Part shown: in pieces, positions 55,536-64,000 of the stretch
Layout: every line of letters begins with the position of its first letter
How positions within the stretch are numbered: position 1 is the first letter of the stretch
Assembly: GCA_002049455.2 (NCBI GenBank)
Contig: KV918775.1
Coordinates: forward strand, 310,001 to 374,000
DNA length: 64,000 nucleotides
Source: Porphyra umbilicalis
Lineage: Eukaryota > Rhodophyta > Bangiophyceae > Bangiales > Bangiaceae
Reading direction: 5' to 3'
Position numbers and translations under genes: made by a program
The notes under the pieces: generated by a model
What the model was told of the DNA's origin: nothing
The model's input: the letters and a program-made list of their open reading frames with translations, nothing else
Database searches by the model: none

Positions 55536-58523
55536 ATGAAGCGTCGCAGGCGTGGCCCGCGAGGGGCGGCCTTCTTCAATTTTTTCGATAGTAACTTGAT
55601 GCATATGGAAGCCCAGAGTGCTACCGCCCCTGTTGACGTTGACACGACCGGCGTGGAGGAACCCAGAAGCGACGTCACGGGGCGTGTTGAGACTCTTGGC
55701 GAAACAAACATGCCCTCCGCGGCTTCAACGGATGGCTATGCAGAGGTTGCATTGTCGACGGACTCTGAGCGGCAAGGATGCCCCTCTGAAGACACAGAGT
55801 TTTCAAGTGACGAGGACAGTTCTGCTGGCGAGTTCACTTCTCGCAGAGAGTTCCTATGCTTCGGATACCTCTTTGGCCGAGCTCGTGTCACCTTCAGGCA
55901 GTACGACGTCATGCGGGAGGCCGAGAACTCTTTTAACCCGAAGGAGAAGTGGCCATCGAGGTGGCGCCTGCAAAGGCTGCGCAAGCTGCTGCTGAAGCTA
56001 GCTGTGCCTCTTCGACGGGAGGTGACGACCCGACAGCTACCCGTTGGCAAAGGGAAAGCATTGCGCAAACTCCCCGATGTGACGGTTTCATATATTCCGT
56101 TCTCTGAACACATCAAGCGTGACTTTGGAGATCCTGTCACGGCAGCGCTGTTCCACAACAAAGGGGGCTCCGGGGCAGGGACCGTTGAGCGGCCCGCAGA
56201 GTTCTTTCAAACCGTAGCCGCCAGAGATCCTGCTCGGTTTAGCTTCAAGAATGCCTTCTTCCGTGCTGGGTACAGGTATGACATCGGCTGTGTTGTCCAA
56301 ATCTCCTTTGACAGCACTACGTCGCTTCAGGCCCGCTTGGAGAGCACCGCCATTGCCCCCGATGGAGATGTTACAATCTCAGCATCAACGTACGCTCGTC
56401 AGAGTACGCTAAGAGTTGGAGACATGATAGCGCTATTTGAAGTTCTTCCAGGCGTCGAGCCCCCTAAGCGCTGGGCTTCGTGCTTCACAACCGATCGCAG
56501 GCTAACGCTGAGGTTCAACCGGTCCGGAGGAGTGTTCGTCATTGATGTGTGGGGCTCAGACGAGCGTGAGAAGGACTCCTGGTCGGCTTTGACAGCGCCG
56601 CAGCCTCTAGAGCTGTCCCAGGTGGCTGAACAAACGAACGATGCGCTCCCAGAGAAGGATCCATACACTCTATATGTATCTCTGTACGGGGATGAATTCA
56701 ACGTGTACAAGAGGCGTCGAGGGAGCTTGGAGGGGTACTATGGGGGCTATACATCTTTATCATTGGAAGATCGTGCATTCTCCGTTCGACCACTCTTCTA
56801 CCTGCCACCAGGGGCAAACTCCGATACTCTGATCAGGCGTGTCGTGGATGATGCTCTGCAAATGAGCAGCGAGGGTGTCGCCGTTTATGACGCGTTCAAG
56901 CGCAAGAATGCTGTTGTAAGAGTGTACTTGTGCCTCGGTGTGTTCGACTTCCCCATGGCTGCCACGTTCTCAAACTCCGTTGGCCCTAGAGGTACTGAGC
57001 ACTGCACAAGCTGCGACATTGTGCATCCAAAGACGACATCAGAGAGGAGGGAGCGCGCGATGAGCAGCACAGTGTCTGTCGACGTCCAGGACGCTCGTTA
57101 CTGTCGAGTGCAGGAACGCACGGCTGTCATCATGTCCACTGTGAAGGGCTCGCCCGACCTCTCGGCCGATGCTTTGAAGGAAGCTCTATTGCTGAACGGC
57201 ATCACAGACAAGAGTGGTACGTTGCTGATGCGCCTGGAGCAGGCCCGTGGTGAAGGGAGCTTTGATATACATTCCCATGTTATTGTCGCTCCCTCGCACC
57301 TGCTGTACTATAACATCGGCGCTAATCTCTTGATGGAAGCGTATGAGGCACTGTCCGTTGAACAGCGCGACAGGTTCATGCGGGAAATGCGTCGCAGCAC
57401 TAAGCATATCCCAACTCACACCGTCCTGTCGTCTCTTGAGCCAGAGAAGATGGGTGGCACAACTCTGTCAATGTCTGACTATGCAGTCCTGCTGACGGTG
57501 GGCCCCACGGTGCTATAGTACCTTGTACACACCGATGCCACGACACCACACGCCCTTGCGGCGCTTAGTGCTCTCAAGGCTCTGCGCATGTTTTCCATAT
57601 CTTTTTTCTATCTACCAACCCTTGCCTCTGATGGAGAACAAGCAATGAGAGGACGCCCGACTGTAGCCGCGCTCCAGGTTCTGGGTGAGCAGTTGATGAT
57701 GGAGCTACGTCGACTGGTACCTTTTGAAGGAAGTTGGGAGCGCCCGGCAGTTCACAGATTACTGGAGCTTCTGTACCGCACGCTACCCCTCGTGCAGCTC
57801 GGACCAGCAGTGTGCGAGCTGATCTTTGAAAAGTTTCACCAACTGGCAAAGCAGGAGGTAAGCCAGAGCAACAGCCGGAACCCCGCTGAGTACTCCATGC
57901 AGAGATGGAGGGACACCGAGCACTTCTCGAGACTGCTGTCAATGTCAGATGAGTATGGAATTCCTGCGTCGTGGCTGCTTGGGAGGAGTGGCCAGCCCCT
58001 GAAGGCGGTCCAGTTCCACAGACTAGCTCCGCACGGGCGACCCTCGTCCGCTGTAGACGTGAACTGGCGCCCAAAGAAAGCCCTGCACACTGTCCGATCT
58101 TCCACCGAGGAGTTGTGGAGACGCCAGGACCCTAATGCTGTCCTCGCGTTCTACGGGAAGGCAACGCACGCAAACAGATCATTCGTGATCCGAGAAGGGT
58201 CGACGCTCTCTGTTTCTGAGGAGACGGAGGGCTCCTTAGAAGAACTAAGCTCCGAAGCGACGGATTCTGATGCGCAGCTCTTCGTTCGTGTGCATTCCAT
58301 TGGAACGATTGACGGAGAGCTACACGTCGCTGTGGAGAAGTGGAAATTACCACCGATGGCGCTCTCTATCCTCGGACAGCCCGTGCTGGTAGCAATCGAC
58401 GTAGCAGCTGGCGTCACGATTACCCGAGCTCACCATGTGCGGCAGATAGCCTTCGTGCTGCCTTGTGGTCAGCACGACGTCCTGTTCTCCAAGAGGTCGG
58501 GATTTCATTTCAAGAGTGGCTAG
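55536..58523 (+). pseudogene. TNP2-like (CACTA/EnSpm-type) DDE transposase with one in-frame TAG
   Basis: One frame of 996 codons runs from ATG 55536 to TAG 58521-58523, interrupted only by TAG at 57516-57518. An acidic N-terminal region is followed by HIKRDFGDPVTAALF-type sequence. The DDE-like core has VSLYGDEFNVYKRRRGS with GGYTSLSLEDR (residues about 380-410), then VYLCLGVFDFPMAATFSNSVG and the zinc-knuckle-like HCTSCD (about 465-495). A LSADALKEALLLNGI segment (about 548-562) resembles a SAP-like helix pair. SHLLYYNIGANLLMEAY follows and the C-terminal third lies after the TAG. This matches TNP2-type transposases of CACTA elements. Codon use is close to 50 percent GC, unlike host genes in the window, which suggests a younger arrival. 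The TAG replaces a codon between L and Y in an otherwise intact frame. Confidence 0.8.
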
Positions 58524-58601
58524 TCGGTGGCATAGCGTTCCACTGCTTTGTTTCTGTTTCGTCCGTCGCTTGTGAGATCTGTCGGAAACGAAGAACGTGT
58601 C

Positions 58602-58659
58602 TTAAATTGCCATGAGAAAGGATGAGAAATCTTAATCTTAAATTGCCATGAGAAAGGAA
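58602..58659 (+). repeat. Direct repeat between convergent genes
   Basis: A 22-base segment (CTTAAATTGCCATGAGAAAG plus GA) occurs twice, 35 bases apart, in the 254-base gap between the converging transposase and JmjC ORFs. It lies upstream of an AATAAA at 58742, which could serve as poly(A) signal for the transposase transcript. Confidence 0.9.
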
Positions 58660-58777
58660 CGCAGACAACATGTTGCGCTCTAGAGGGCATATGAATGGCC
58701 CTCCGCCCACTGCGAAGAAGATTCAAGGTCCCAAAAAAAGACAATAAACAACAGCAGAAAAAAAAACTTCGGCCACA

Positions 58778-61700
58778 TCACGACCTCCCTTCTTCTCCAT
58801 CAACCGATACCATGTTCTTCAGGTGCTCCACAATCAAGGACACGCGGCCATTGGCCAGTCGCTGTACCACCAGAGGGACGTGAGCATCCACGGGTTGGGT
58901 CCCTGGTAGAGGAGTCTTGCGGAGTCGATCGTGCTCGCCATCGTACACATTTGGCGCGCACTCCAAGCAGCAAAAAGGCGCAAACTTAGCCGCTTCGTCT
59001 CCCAGCTCCTCAATGCACGTCTGGCAGACAACAACGGAAAGCCAAGCCACTTTTCCGCAGTGGGGACATGACGCGCCGTCTACCGAGTAGTCCGTCACCT
59101 TCGCAGCTTCCTCATGTGGAATCACGAGGGGGTCCCCTTTCGTGTCGACAGCATTGTCAGCAACGAATACCTGCACAAGCTGTGGGGCGCGGTCGAGACC
59201 CACGACTGTTGGCGTCTTGCCGAAGCAAGTACGGTGCGCATCCATTTTCATGTAAGCCAGGACGCGCTCGAGATACTTGTCAAGATAGGCCACCATCACG
59301 AGGAGGTCCCGTCGGAACTCGGCTGGGTCGCAAGCTTCATATGTCTTCGCGTTGCCGACCCACCATTCTCCATCAACAAGCTTCATAGCGGCCAGCACTA
59401 ACAGCTTCTCAAATGGGATCAGGATTGCGAGCTTTCCGTGCCACTGCGCCGCGTGCTCCATTGCATATGAAAGCCAGCCAGTGCATGCAAGGTTCACGGC
59501 CGACGCCACGCTCTTACCTCCGTTAAAGCCACTGTGGGGAACCCCGTACCCAGTCACGACGTAGTCCCCGACCTCCATCGCGTGGAAACCAACTCTGATT
59601 CCGTGTGCAAGGAAAAACGTAGCTGGCCACAAAACGGCCTTCTCCGCTAGAACCGTCCACACATCCCCCCCAGCAGCTTGTAGTACGTCTGGGTCCATGT
59701 GTTCTTCCAGGACGCGTACCATCAGGGGGAGCTCGGATCTGGGCACAAAGAACCAATATTTACTCGCCCCGGTCTGCAAGTACGAGACGGACAGGAGCAG
59801 GCTGTCCTCCACGTGCCAGCTGAAGAAAGATCCCATGGTTCCCATGTAGAGCAAGTTGGTATTGACGCCTTCACATGTTGACCCCGCTCCGAGCATACTG
59901 TGATGTTTAAGGGTACGCGGGTTCTGCAGTCGGTCGGTGGGGAACGACTGGTCCACTGCGGCCTTGCACGCAGGATCTCCCAGACTCCTGCTGCACCCGT
60001 CCTCATTGTCAGGCGAAAAGTCCGACACATAGTACACATCAATTGGGTGAGGCTTCCCAGGACCCAGTACCGCTTTCTCGTGGCCAGCAGCAGTCACCTC
60101 TCGGACCCAGGTCACATTGGCGTCGTTCACGTTCCTGAGGAAGCTCGAAACAGTGAGGTCCTTGTACCGGGATATCATGGCGTTGGTACTCTCCTCGATC
60201 CTGGCACTCAGCCGGCTTGCTGACATCCACTTCTGGCCTTCAGCTGGCAGCTGGTTCTGTAGCTTTCTGCTCTTCCCGCTGCGGTCCATAGCACGGCGAC
60301 CACAGAACGTGTCGCTGACAATTGTCGGGAACTGTGGGAAGCTTTGAATGCGCACCCTGACGTTGTCCCCGACAAGTCGCTTTGGAGCCTTGCTAGGAAC
60401 CGGGCGCACCGCGGGTGCAACCACTCGGAACACGTGCGCACCGGAAGTCCTCATCGATGCCAACTTGGATCGAATCAGACCATGCAGTCCAAGCTCCGGA
60501 ACGGTACTTATCCGAGTAATTGGAATTCTGTGAAAGTCCATCGGACGCCGCTGTAAAGTACCCGTCTCCACATTTGGCCGTACTTCGCGTAGACGCGATG
60601 CCTCAAATGAGCCACAGGCATCTCTGTCGGCGCGGGCAGGTGCTCTAGGTAGCGTTGCTTCCCTCTCACCGCTAACGTCGCCAGCGGGGTCGCCTGCAGT
60701 GGTTCCCGGGCGTGGCACAGCACGAATGGCTGAGACACCAGCTGCGCCCGGTTCTGCGTCGCCGTCAACCACAGCTCCAGGGCAACGAACGTTCGTGCGC
60801 GCCTGCGCTGAGGCATGGCCGCGATCCTCTGCAGCATTGCATCTAGAACGAGGTGGCACAGGAGCAACGCCGGCGAGGACGTTGAGGTCCGCAGAGTCCA
60901 AGCTATTCAACGCGTCACCACGACGTGACAAGCGACCCAAACTCACGAAGTCAAGTCCAAAGCCAGCCATATCCAACCGCTCTTCCAACCGGTCTTCCAA
61001 CCGGTCCACGGCTCCCACGACGCCCGTTGTAGACCAGGCTGCGCCAGGCCCCGCCTCGGGCGTGGGCGCACGCGGAGGCCCCGCGCCGCCATCATTACCA
61101 CCCTTACGATCGCCATCTGGTGGGCCGCCGCCTCCCCGACCGTCAGCGTCGCCGGACACACGACCACTCCGACCACCGCTACCTTGGTGCTTCCAACCTC
61201 CGGGGCCGTCACCACCTCCATGCCCAGCTCCTGGCGACCCAGCACCGCCCTCAACGCGGGCACCTTCAGGGCCACCACACCGAGCAGCATCATACTCTTG
61301 AGCACAACCAACGACTCGGGCATCGGGCACTCGTTGGTCACGTGCAAAGCATTGGCGGTGGGCGTCGCGTCCATCTTCAACTAGATGCCCTTGATCAGCT
61401 CCGAATCGAGCAGCACCGCGATCACCAGGGGCGCGCCTGCTGTTAGCGGCGTTTCCGTCTTGGGCGTCGTCACTTCCGCGACAGCCGCCTTCATTGCCGG
61501 CACCTCCAACAACGTGACCACGTCGCTGCTGACCGCGTCCTCGACCATCGCCACCTCCACGTGCACCACATCGTTCGTCGTCTGCACCTCCTTGATCACA
61601 ATCTTCCACTCGGCGGCCCTCCGCACCGCCGACGGATACAGCACATGCACCATCAGCGTCGCCGCGACGAGCAGCGACATCATCTCGATCATCATCACGA

Positions 61701-63976
61701 AATCGGGCATCGGGCACTCGTTGCTCACGTGCAACGCGTTGGCGGCGGGCGTCGCGTACACCTCCATCTTGATGCCCTTGATCAGCACCGAGTCCTGCAG
61801 CACCACGAAAACCACGAGCGAGCCGGTCATCAGCGCCGTCGGCTCGACGGGCGTCGACACGTCCTCGTCCATAGTCGCCTCGGTTGTCGCCTCCTCCACC
61901 AGCATAACCACGTCGTTGCTCACCGCGTCCACGACCATCACCACCTCCACGCGCACCACATCGTTCCTCATCTCCAAGTCCATGATCGTAACCTGCCACT
62001 CGGTAAGTGCGTGCTCCATGCACACGGCCGACGGATGCATCACATCCAACGTCAGTGGTACCACGATGAGCAGCAGCATCATCTCGATCATCTTCACCAA
62101 CCAGGGCACCAGGCACTCGTTGGTCACGAGCAACGCGTTGGTGGCGGGCGTCTCGTACGCCTCCATCCAGATGCCCTTGATCAGCACCAAGTCCTGCAGC
62201 ACCACGAACACCACGAGCGCGCCGGTCATCAGCGCCATCGGTTCCTCGGCCGTCGAAATAACCTCCACCATCGCCTCCATTGTCGCCACCTCCACCGCCA
62301 TGACCACGACGTTGTTCACCGCGTCCTAGACCATCACCACCTCCGCGGGCAACCCCTCCTCCGCTGTCACCGGGCCCGCTGTCATCGTAGGCGTCGTCCG
62401 AGTCTCGCATGACTCCAGCGTCTGCTTGCTCGTCGTCAGACACGTCACGACCGTTGAGTAATTCCTCTGCAGGTTCATCCTCAGAGTCCCTGAGGCCACC
62501 TGGTTGATGGGCGTCGATTATGCGGCGGACAAGGCTACGCAAGCGCCTTGGGGCGTGGGCCTTCTCCCGTTGGCTCGTGCCGTGACCTCGGAGAAGGCGG
62601 GCTGCTTGTCGCGGCTGAGCCGACAGCAACATCGCCACAAACGCAATCAGGTTGTCCGCTGTCGTCTCTCGCCCTCCCGCCCGTGTCTTTAGCACCGAAA
62701 TGGGAACCAAGGCTCGCAAGCCATCCTCAACAAGCTTTGTCTTCCGCGAATCGTCGCAGGTGCGCAGGTAGGTTGTGCATATGGCCACCGTCAACGCGCG
62801 GAAGAGGCCTGTCACAACGTGCTCGTCCCATCCTCCCTCACCTCTCTCAACAGAAGAGGTGTCAATCACAGCCAGCGCCGCCTCTGGTACGGACTCATCC
62901 GAGAGCGCCGTGCCTGAGCGCACAGCGCCGACCACCCGCACGACGGTCTCCCGCAGACCGGTCACAACGATGGCCCACCAGGTACCACCCGTGCACACGG
63001 GAACAACCGTCGTGCCGGCGCTGAACACCATCCGTTCCACGATCGCGTCACGGACTCGGCCAACAAGGCGATAATTGCGGGCCACTGAGGCTGCCATGTC
63101 ATCAGCGGTTAGAGAGGTCAGCACACGGAGACCGCCGTAGCCGCCGTCGCGGCCGAACTTCGTCAGGAACCAAAGGAAGAAACCATCCACCACGCGCCGA
63201 GAGAGCGCATTGCCCTCTGCAAGAGAAATTCTGTCAACCGGGAACAGCTCCACACGCCGAGGGGCCAGGGAGGGAAACAGGAACGGTGGATCATGGTGAA
63301 CCCTCGGCGGGGGGGGGCGCTGCAGGCATGCGCCCACCTCTGCGGCAGTACAATGCCATTGACGTCGACGTCGATGCCGTCGCGCGCTCTCCGTGGCAAC
63401 CGTCATGTCATCGTCGTCGACGCCGTCTGCGTGACCGCGCTGCTGTGCGGAAAAGCGCGGGCGACCCTCTCTGACAACCTCCCCAGAGCCATTGGGGGCA
63501 ACTAGCCGAGCTGGCCCTGGGGCAAACGGGTCAGCCAGTCGTGGAACATCGAGCGGCCGATGACTAGGTGCAGGCAGGCCCCTCGCGAGGCACGGAGAAC
63601 CCCGCAGGGGTGTCCGGCGTGAATTGGTGTGCGATGGAGCGTCATGGGCGGCTGGCGCGGGAGCGGTGTGGTCGAGCAGCGGCCGAGCGGGACTGTCGGC
63701 AGGCGGCAGCTCGCTCCGTCCGGCGTGGGCCTCGGCAGTCGCGTTGAAGGGGCGCGGCCGTGGCGGGCGCATCGTGCCCGCTTGCAACCCAGTTGCACAA
63801 CCGCCATTGCACGCGTGCCACTGCAAGGCACGCTGCACAAATACAGAGGAAGTGTCGGCGGCATCGGGTGCGGAGCGGCTGACGTCATCTTCCAAAGCCC
63901 TTACAGCCGACGACAATAGCGAATCCAGGGCGGCGGCGTCGCCGCAACCACCGGAGCAGTTGGGCATGGTCCGCAA
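58778..63976 (-). CDS. Transposon-linked protein with N-terminal Ulp1-like region and C-terminal JmjC dioxygenase
   Basis: An uninterrupted frame of 1732 residues. Residues about 240-460 resemble a Ulp1/C48 fold: LAEGNALSRRVVDGFFLWFL, then GTWWAIVVTG in place of HWxxxVI, and LAVIDTSS in place of the YDS segment. The catalytic His is replaced by Trp and no Q..DCG motif is seen, so it is probably inactive. Residues about 590-1010 come from tandem repeats read in an unusual Gly/Arg/Asp-rich frame. Residues about 1370-1510 form a JmjC domain closest to KDM4/KDM5: FFSWHVEDSLLLSVSYL gives the Fe(II) His and Glu, and VPHSGFNGGKSVASAVNL gives the second His and a 2-oxoglutarate-binding region. A C-terminal Cys cluster (CPHC, CQTC, CCLEC; about 1634-1677) parallels the C5HC2 finger of those enzymes. 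Predicted histone lysine demethylase. It converges on the TNP2-like transposase. The true start may be beyond 64000. Confidence 0.75.
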   Translation of the reverse strand: MRTMPNCSGGCGDAAALDSLLSSAVRALEDDVSRSAPDAADTSSVFVQRALQWHACNGGCATGLQAGTMRPPRPRPFNATAEAHAGRSELPPADSPARPLLDHTAPAPAAHDAPSHTNSRRTPLRGSPCLARGLPAPSHRPLDVPRLADPFAPGPARLVAPNGSGEVVREGRPRFSAQQRGHADGVDDDDMTVATESARRHRRRRQWHCTAAEVGACLQRPPPPRVHHDPPFLFPSLAPRRVELFPVDRISLAEGNALSRRVVDGFFLWFLTKFGRDGGYGGLRVLTSLTADDMAASVARNYRLVGRVRDAIVERMVFSAGTTVVPVCTGGTWWAIVVTGLRETVVRVVGAVRSGTALSDESVPEAALAVIDTSSVERGEGGWDEHVVTGLFRALTVAICTTYLRTCDDSRKTKLVEDGLRALVPISVLKTRAGGRETTADNLIAFVAMLLSAQPRQAARLLRGHGTSQREKAHAPRRLRSLVRRIIDAHQPGGLRDSEDEPAEELLNGRDVSDDEQADAGVMRDSDDAYDDSGPGDSGGGVARGGGDGLGRGEQRRGHGGGGGDNGGDGGGYFDGRGTDGADDRRARGVRGAAGLGADQGHLDGGVRDARHQRVARDQRVPGALVGEDDRDDAAAHRGTTDVGCDASVGRVHGARTYRVAGYDHGLGDEERCGARGGGDGRGRGEQRRGYAGGGGDNRGDYGRGRVDARRADGADDRLARGFRGAAGLGADQGHQDGGVRDARRQRVAREQRVPDARFRDDDRDDVAARRGDADGACAVSVGGAEGRRVEDCDQGGADDERCGARGGGDGRGRGQQRRGHVVGGAGNEGGCRGSDDAQDGNAANSRRAPGDRGAARFGADQGHLVEDGRDAHRQCFARDQRVPDARVVGCAQEYDAARCGGPEGARVEGGAGSPGAGHGGGDGPGGWKHQGSGGRSGRVSGDADGRGGGGPPDGDRKGGNDGGAGPPRAPTPEAGPGAAWSTTGVVGAVDRLEDRLEERLDMAGFGLDFVSLGRLSRRGDALNSLDSADLNVLAGVAPVPPRSRCNAAEDRGHASAQARTNVRCPGAVVDGDAEPGAAGVSAIRAVPRPGTTAGDPAGDVSGEREATLPRAPARADRDACGSFEASRLREVRPNVETGTLQRRPMDFHRIPITRISTVPELGLHGLIRSKLASMRTSGAHVFRVVAPAVRPVPSKAPKRLVGDNVRVRIQSFPQFPTIVSDTFCGRRAMDRSGKSRKLQNQLPAEGQKWMSASRLSARIEESTNAMISRYKDLTVSSFLRNVNDANVTWVREVTAAGHEKAVLGPGKPHPIDVYYVSDFSPDNEDGCSRSLGDPACKAAVDQSFPTDRLQNPRTLKHHSMLGAGSTCEGVNTNLLYMGTMGSFFSWHVEDSLLLSVSYLQTGASKYWFFVPRSELPLMVRVLEEHMDPDVLQAAGGDVWTVLAEKAVLWPATFFLAHGIRVGFHAMEVGDYVVTGYGVPHSGFNGGKSVASAVNLACTGWLSYAMEHAAQWHGKLAILIPFEKLLVLAAMKLVDGEWWVGNAKTYEACDPAEFRRDLLVMVAYLDKYLERVLAYMKMDAHRTCFGKTPTVVGLDRAPQLVQVFVADNAVDTKGDPLVIPHEEAAKVTDYSVDGASCPHCGKVAWLSVVVCQTCIEELGDEAAKFAPFCCLECAPNVYDGEHDRLRKTPLPGTQPVDAHVPLVVQRLANGRVSLIVEHLKNMVSVDGEEGRS
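60950..62420 (-). repeat. Tandem about 387-399-bp repeats inside the JmjC ORF
   Basis: Matching points (an AACGCGTTGG-type motif) lie at about 61345, 61732 and 62131, giving periods of 387 and 399 bases, both multiples of three. Nearly three units are present. Codons ending in G or C (about 95 percent) mark a frame different from that of the JmjC ORF, encoding a hydrophobic segment such as LVVFVVLQDSVLIKGIKMEV in each unit. That frame is closed by TAG at 61381-61383 and 62326-62328. Confidence 0.9.
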
Positions 63977-64000
63977 TTGATCTGCGCTGGGAACAAATTG

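Noticed and set aside
61385..62412. Plus-strand ORFs (Ser/Thr-rich and His-rich) over the tandem repeats
   Set aside because: They are antisense shadows of the repeat units. Third-position GC supports the minus strand.

Overview
The window looks like nuclear DNA of a GC-rich, intron-poor eukaryote. A bangiophyte red alga (Porphyra/Pyropia type) is my best guess. The reasons are very high GC3, Ala/Gly/Pro-rich low-complexity proteins, short introns, eukaryote-type host genes (a VPS54-like tether, PTRHD1, a DUF5522 protein, a golgin-like coiled coil, a TRP-like membrane protein) and a plastid-type FemAB-like protein. The organism call is inference.

Layout. 1-1161: 5' part of a VPS54-like gene (minus). 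2120-3182: SDR oxidoreductase (plus) whose 3' end is duplicated in tandem. 4575-6779: hypothetical gene broken by an AT-richer block holding three 160-bp tandem repeats. 8618-35088: one large nested transposon locus. 36347-47077: six host genes in a dense block (LicD-like, HAD phosphatase, GORAB-like golgin, DUF5522/zinc-cluster protein, PTRHD1, TRP-like membrane protein). 47997-54278: C2H2 zinc-finger protein and FemAB-like GNAT. 54420-64000: a second transposon-like block, richer in AT, with a TNP2-like DDE transposase facing a large ORF that carries a Ulp1-like region and a JmjC dioxygenase.

The most striking result is the nested locus. A Plavaka/CACTA-like transposase gene with three clean introns is cut after 11412 and resumes at 33837. 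Between the halves lies a 22.4-kb segment (11413-33833) bounded by 34-bp imperfect terminal inverted repeats that start CCCTAC, with a 3-bp CGA flanking duplication. Removing the segment and one CGA restores a reading frame of exactly 1183 codons. The inserted segment encodes KDZ-transposon parts: a SWIM/CxC-cluster protein fused in frame to a Ulp1 protease, a KDZ transposase C-terminus, and several unknown, repeat-rich ORFs.

The second block pairs a transposase with a JmjC-type demethylase-like protein. That layout recalls known transposon/chromatin-enzyme pairings (TET/JBP with KDZ elements), but here it uses a JmjC enzyme. Nearly all transposon genes carry single in-frame TAG or TGA codons and are probably decayed. 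Several host genes are broken only at poly-G or poly-C runs, which more likely reflects sequencing or assembly indels than real mutations.
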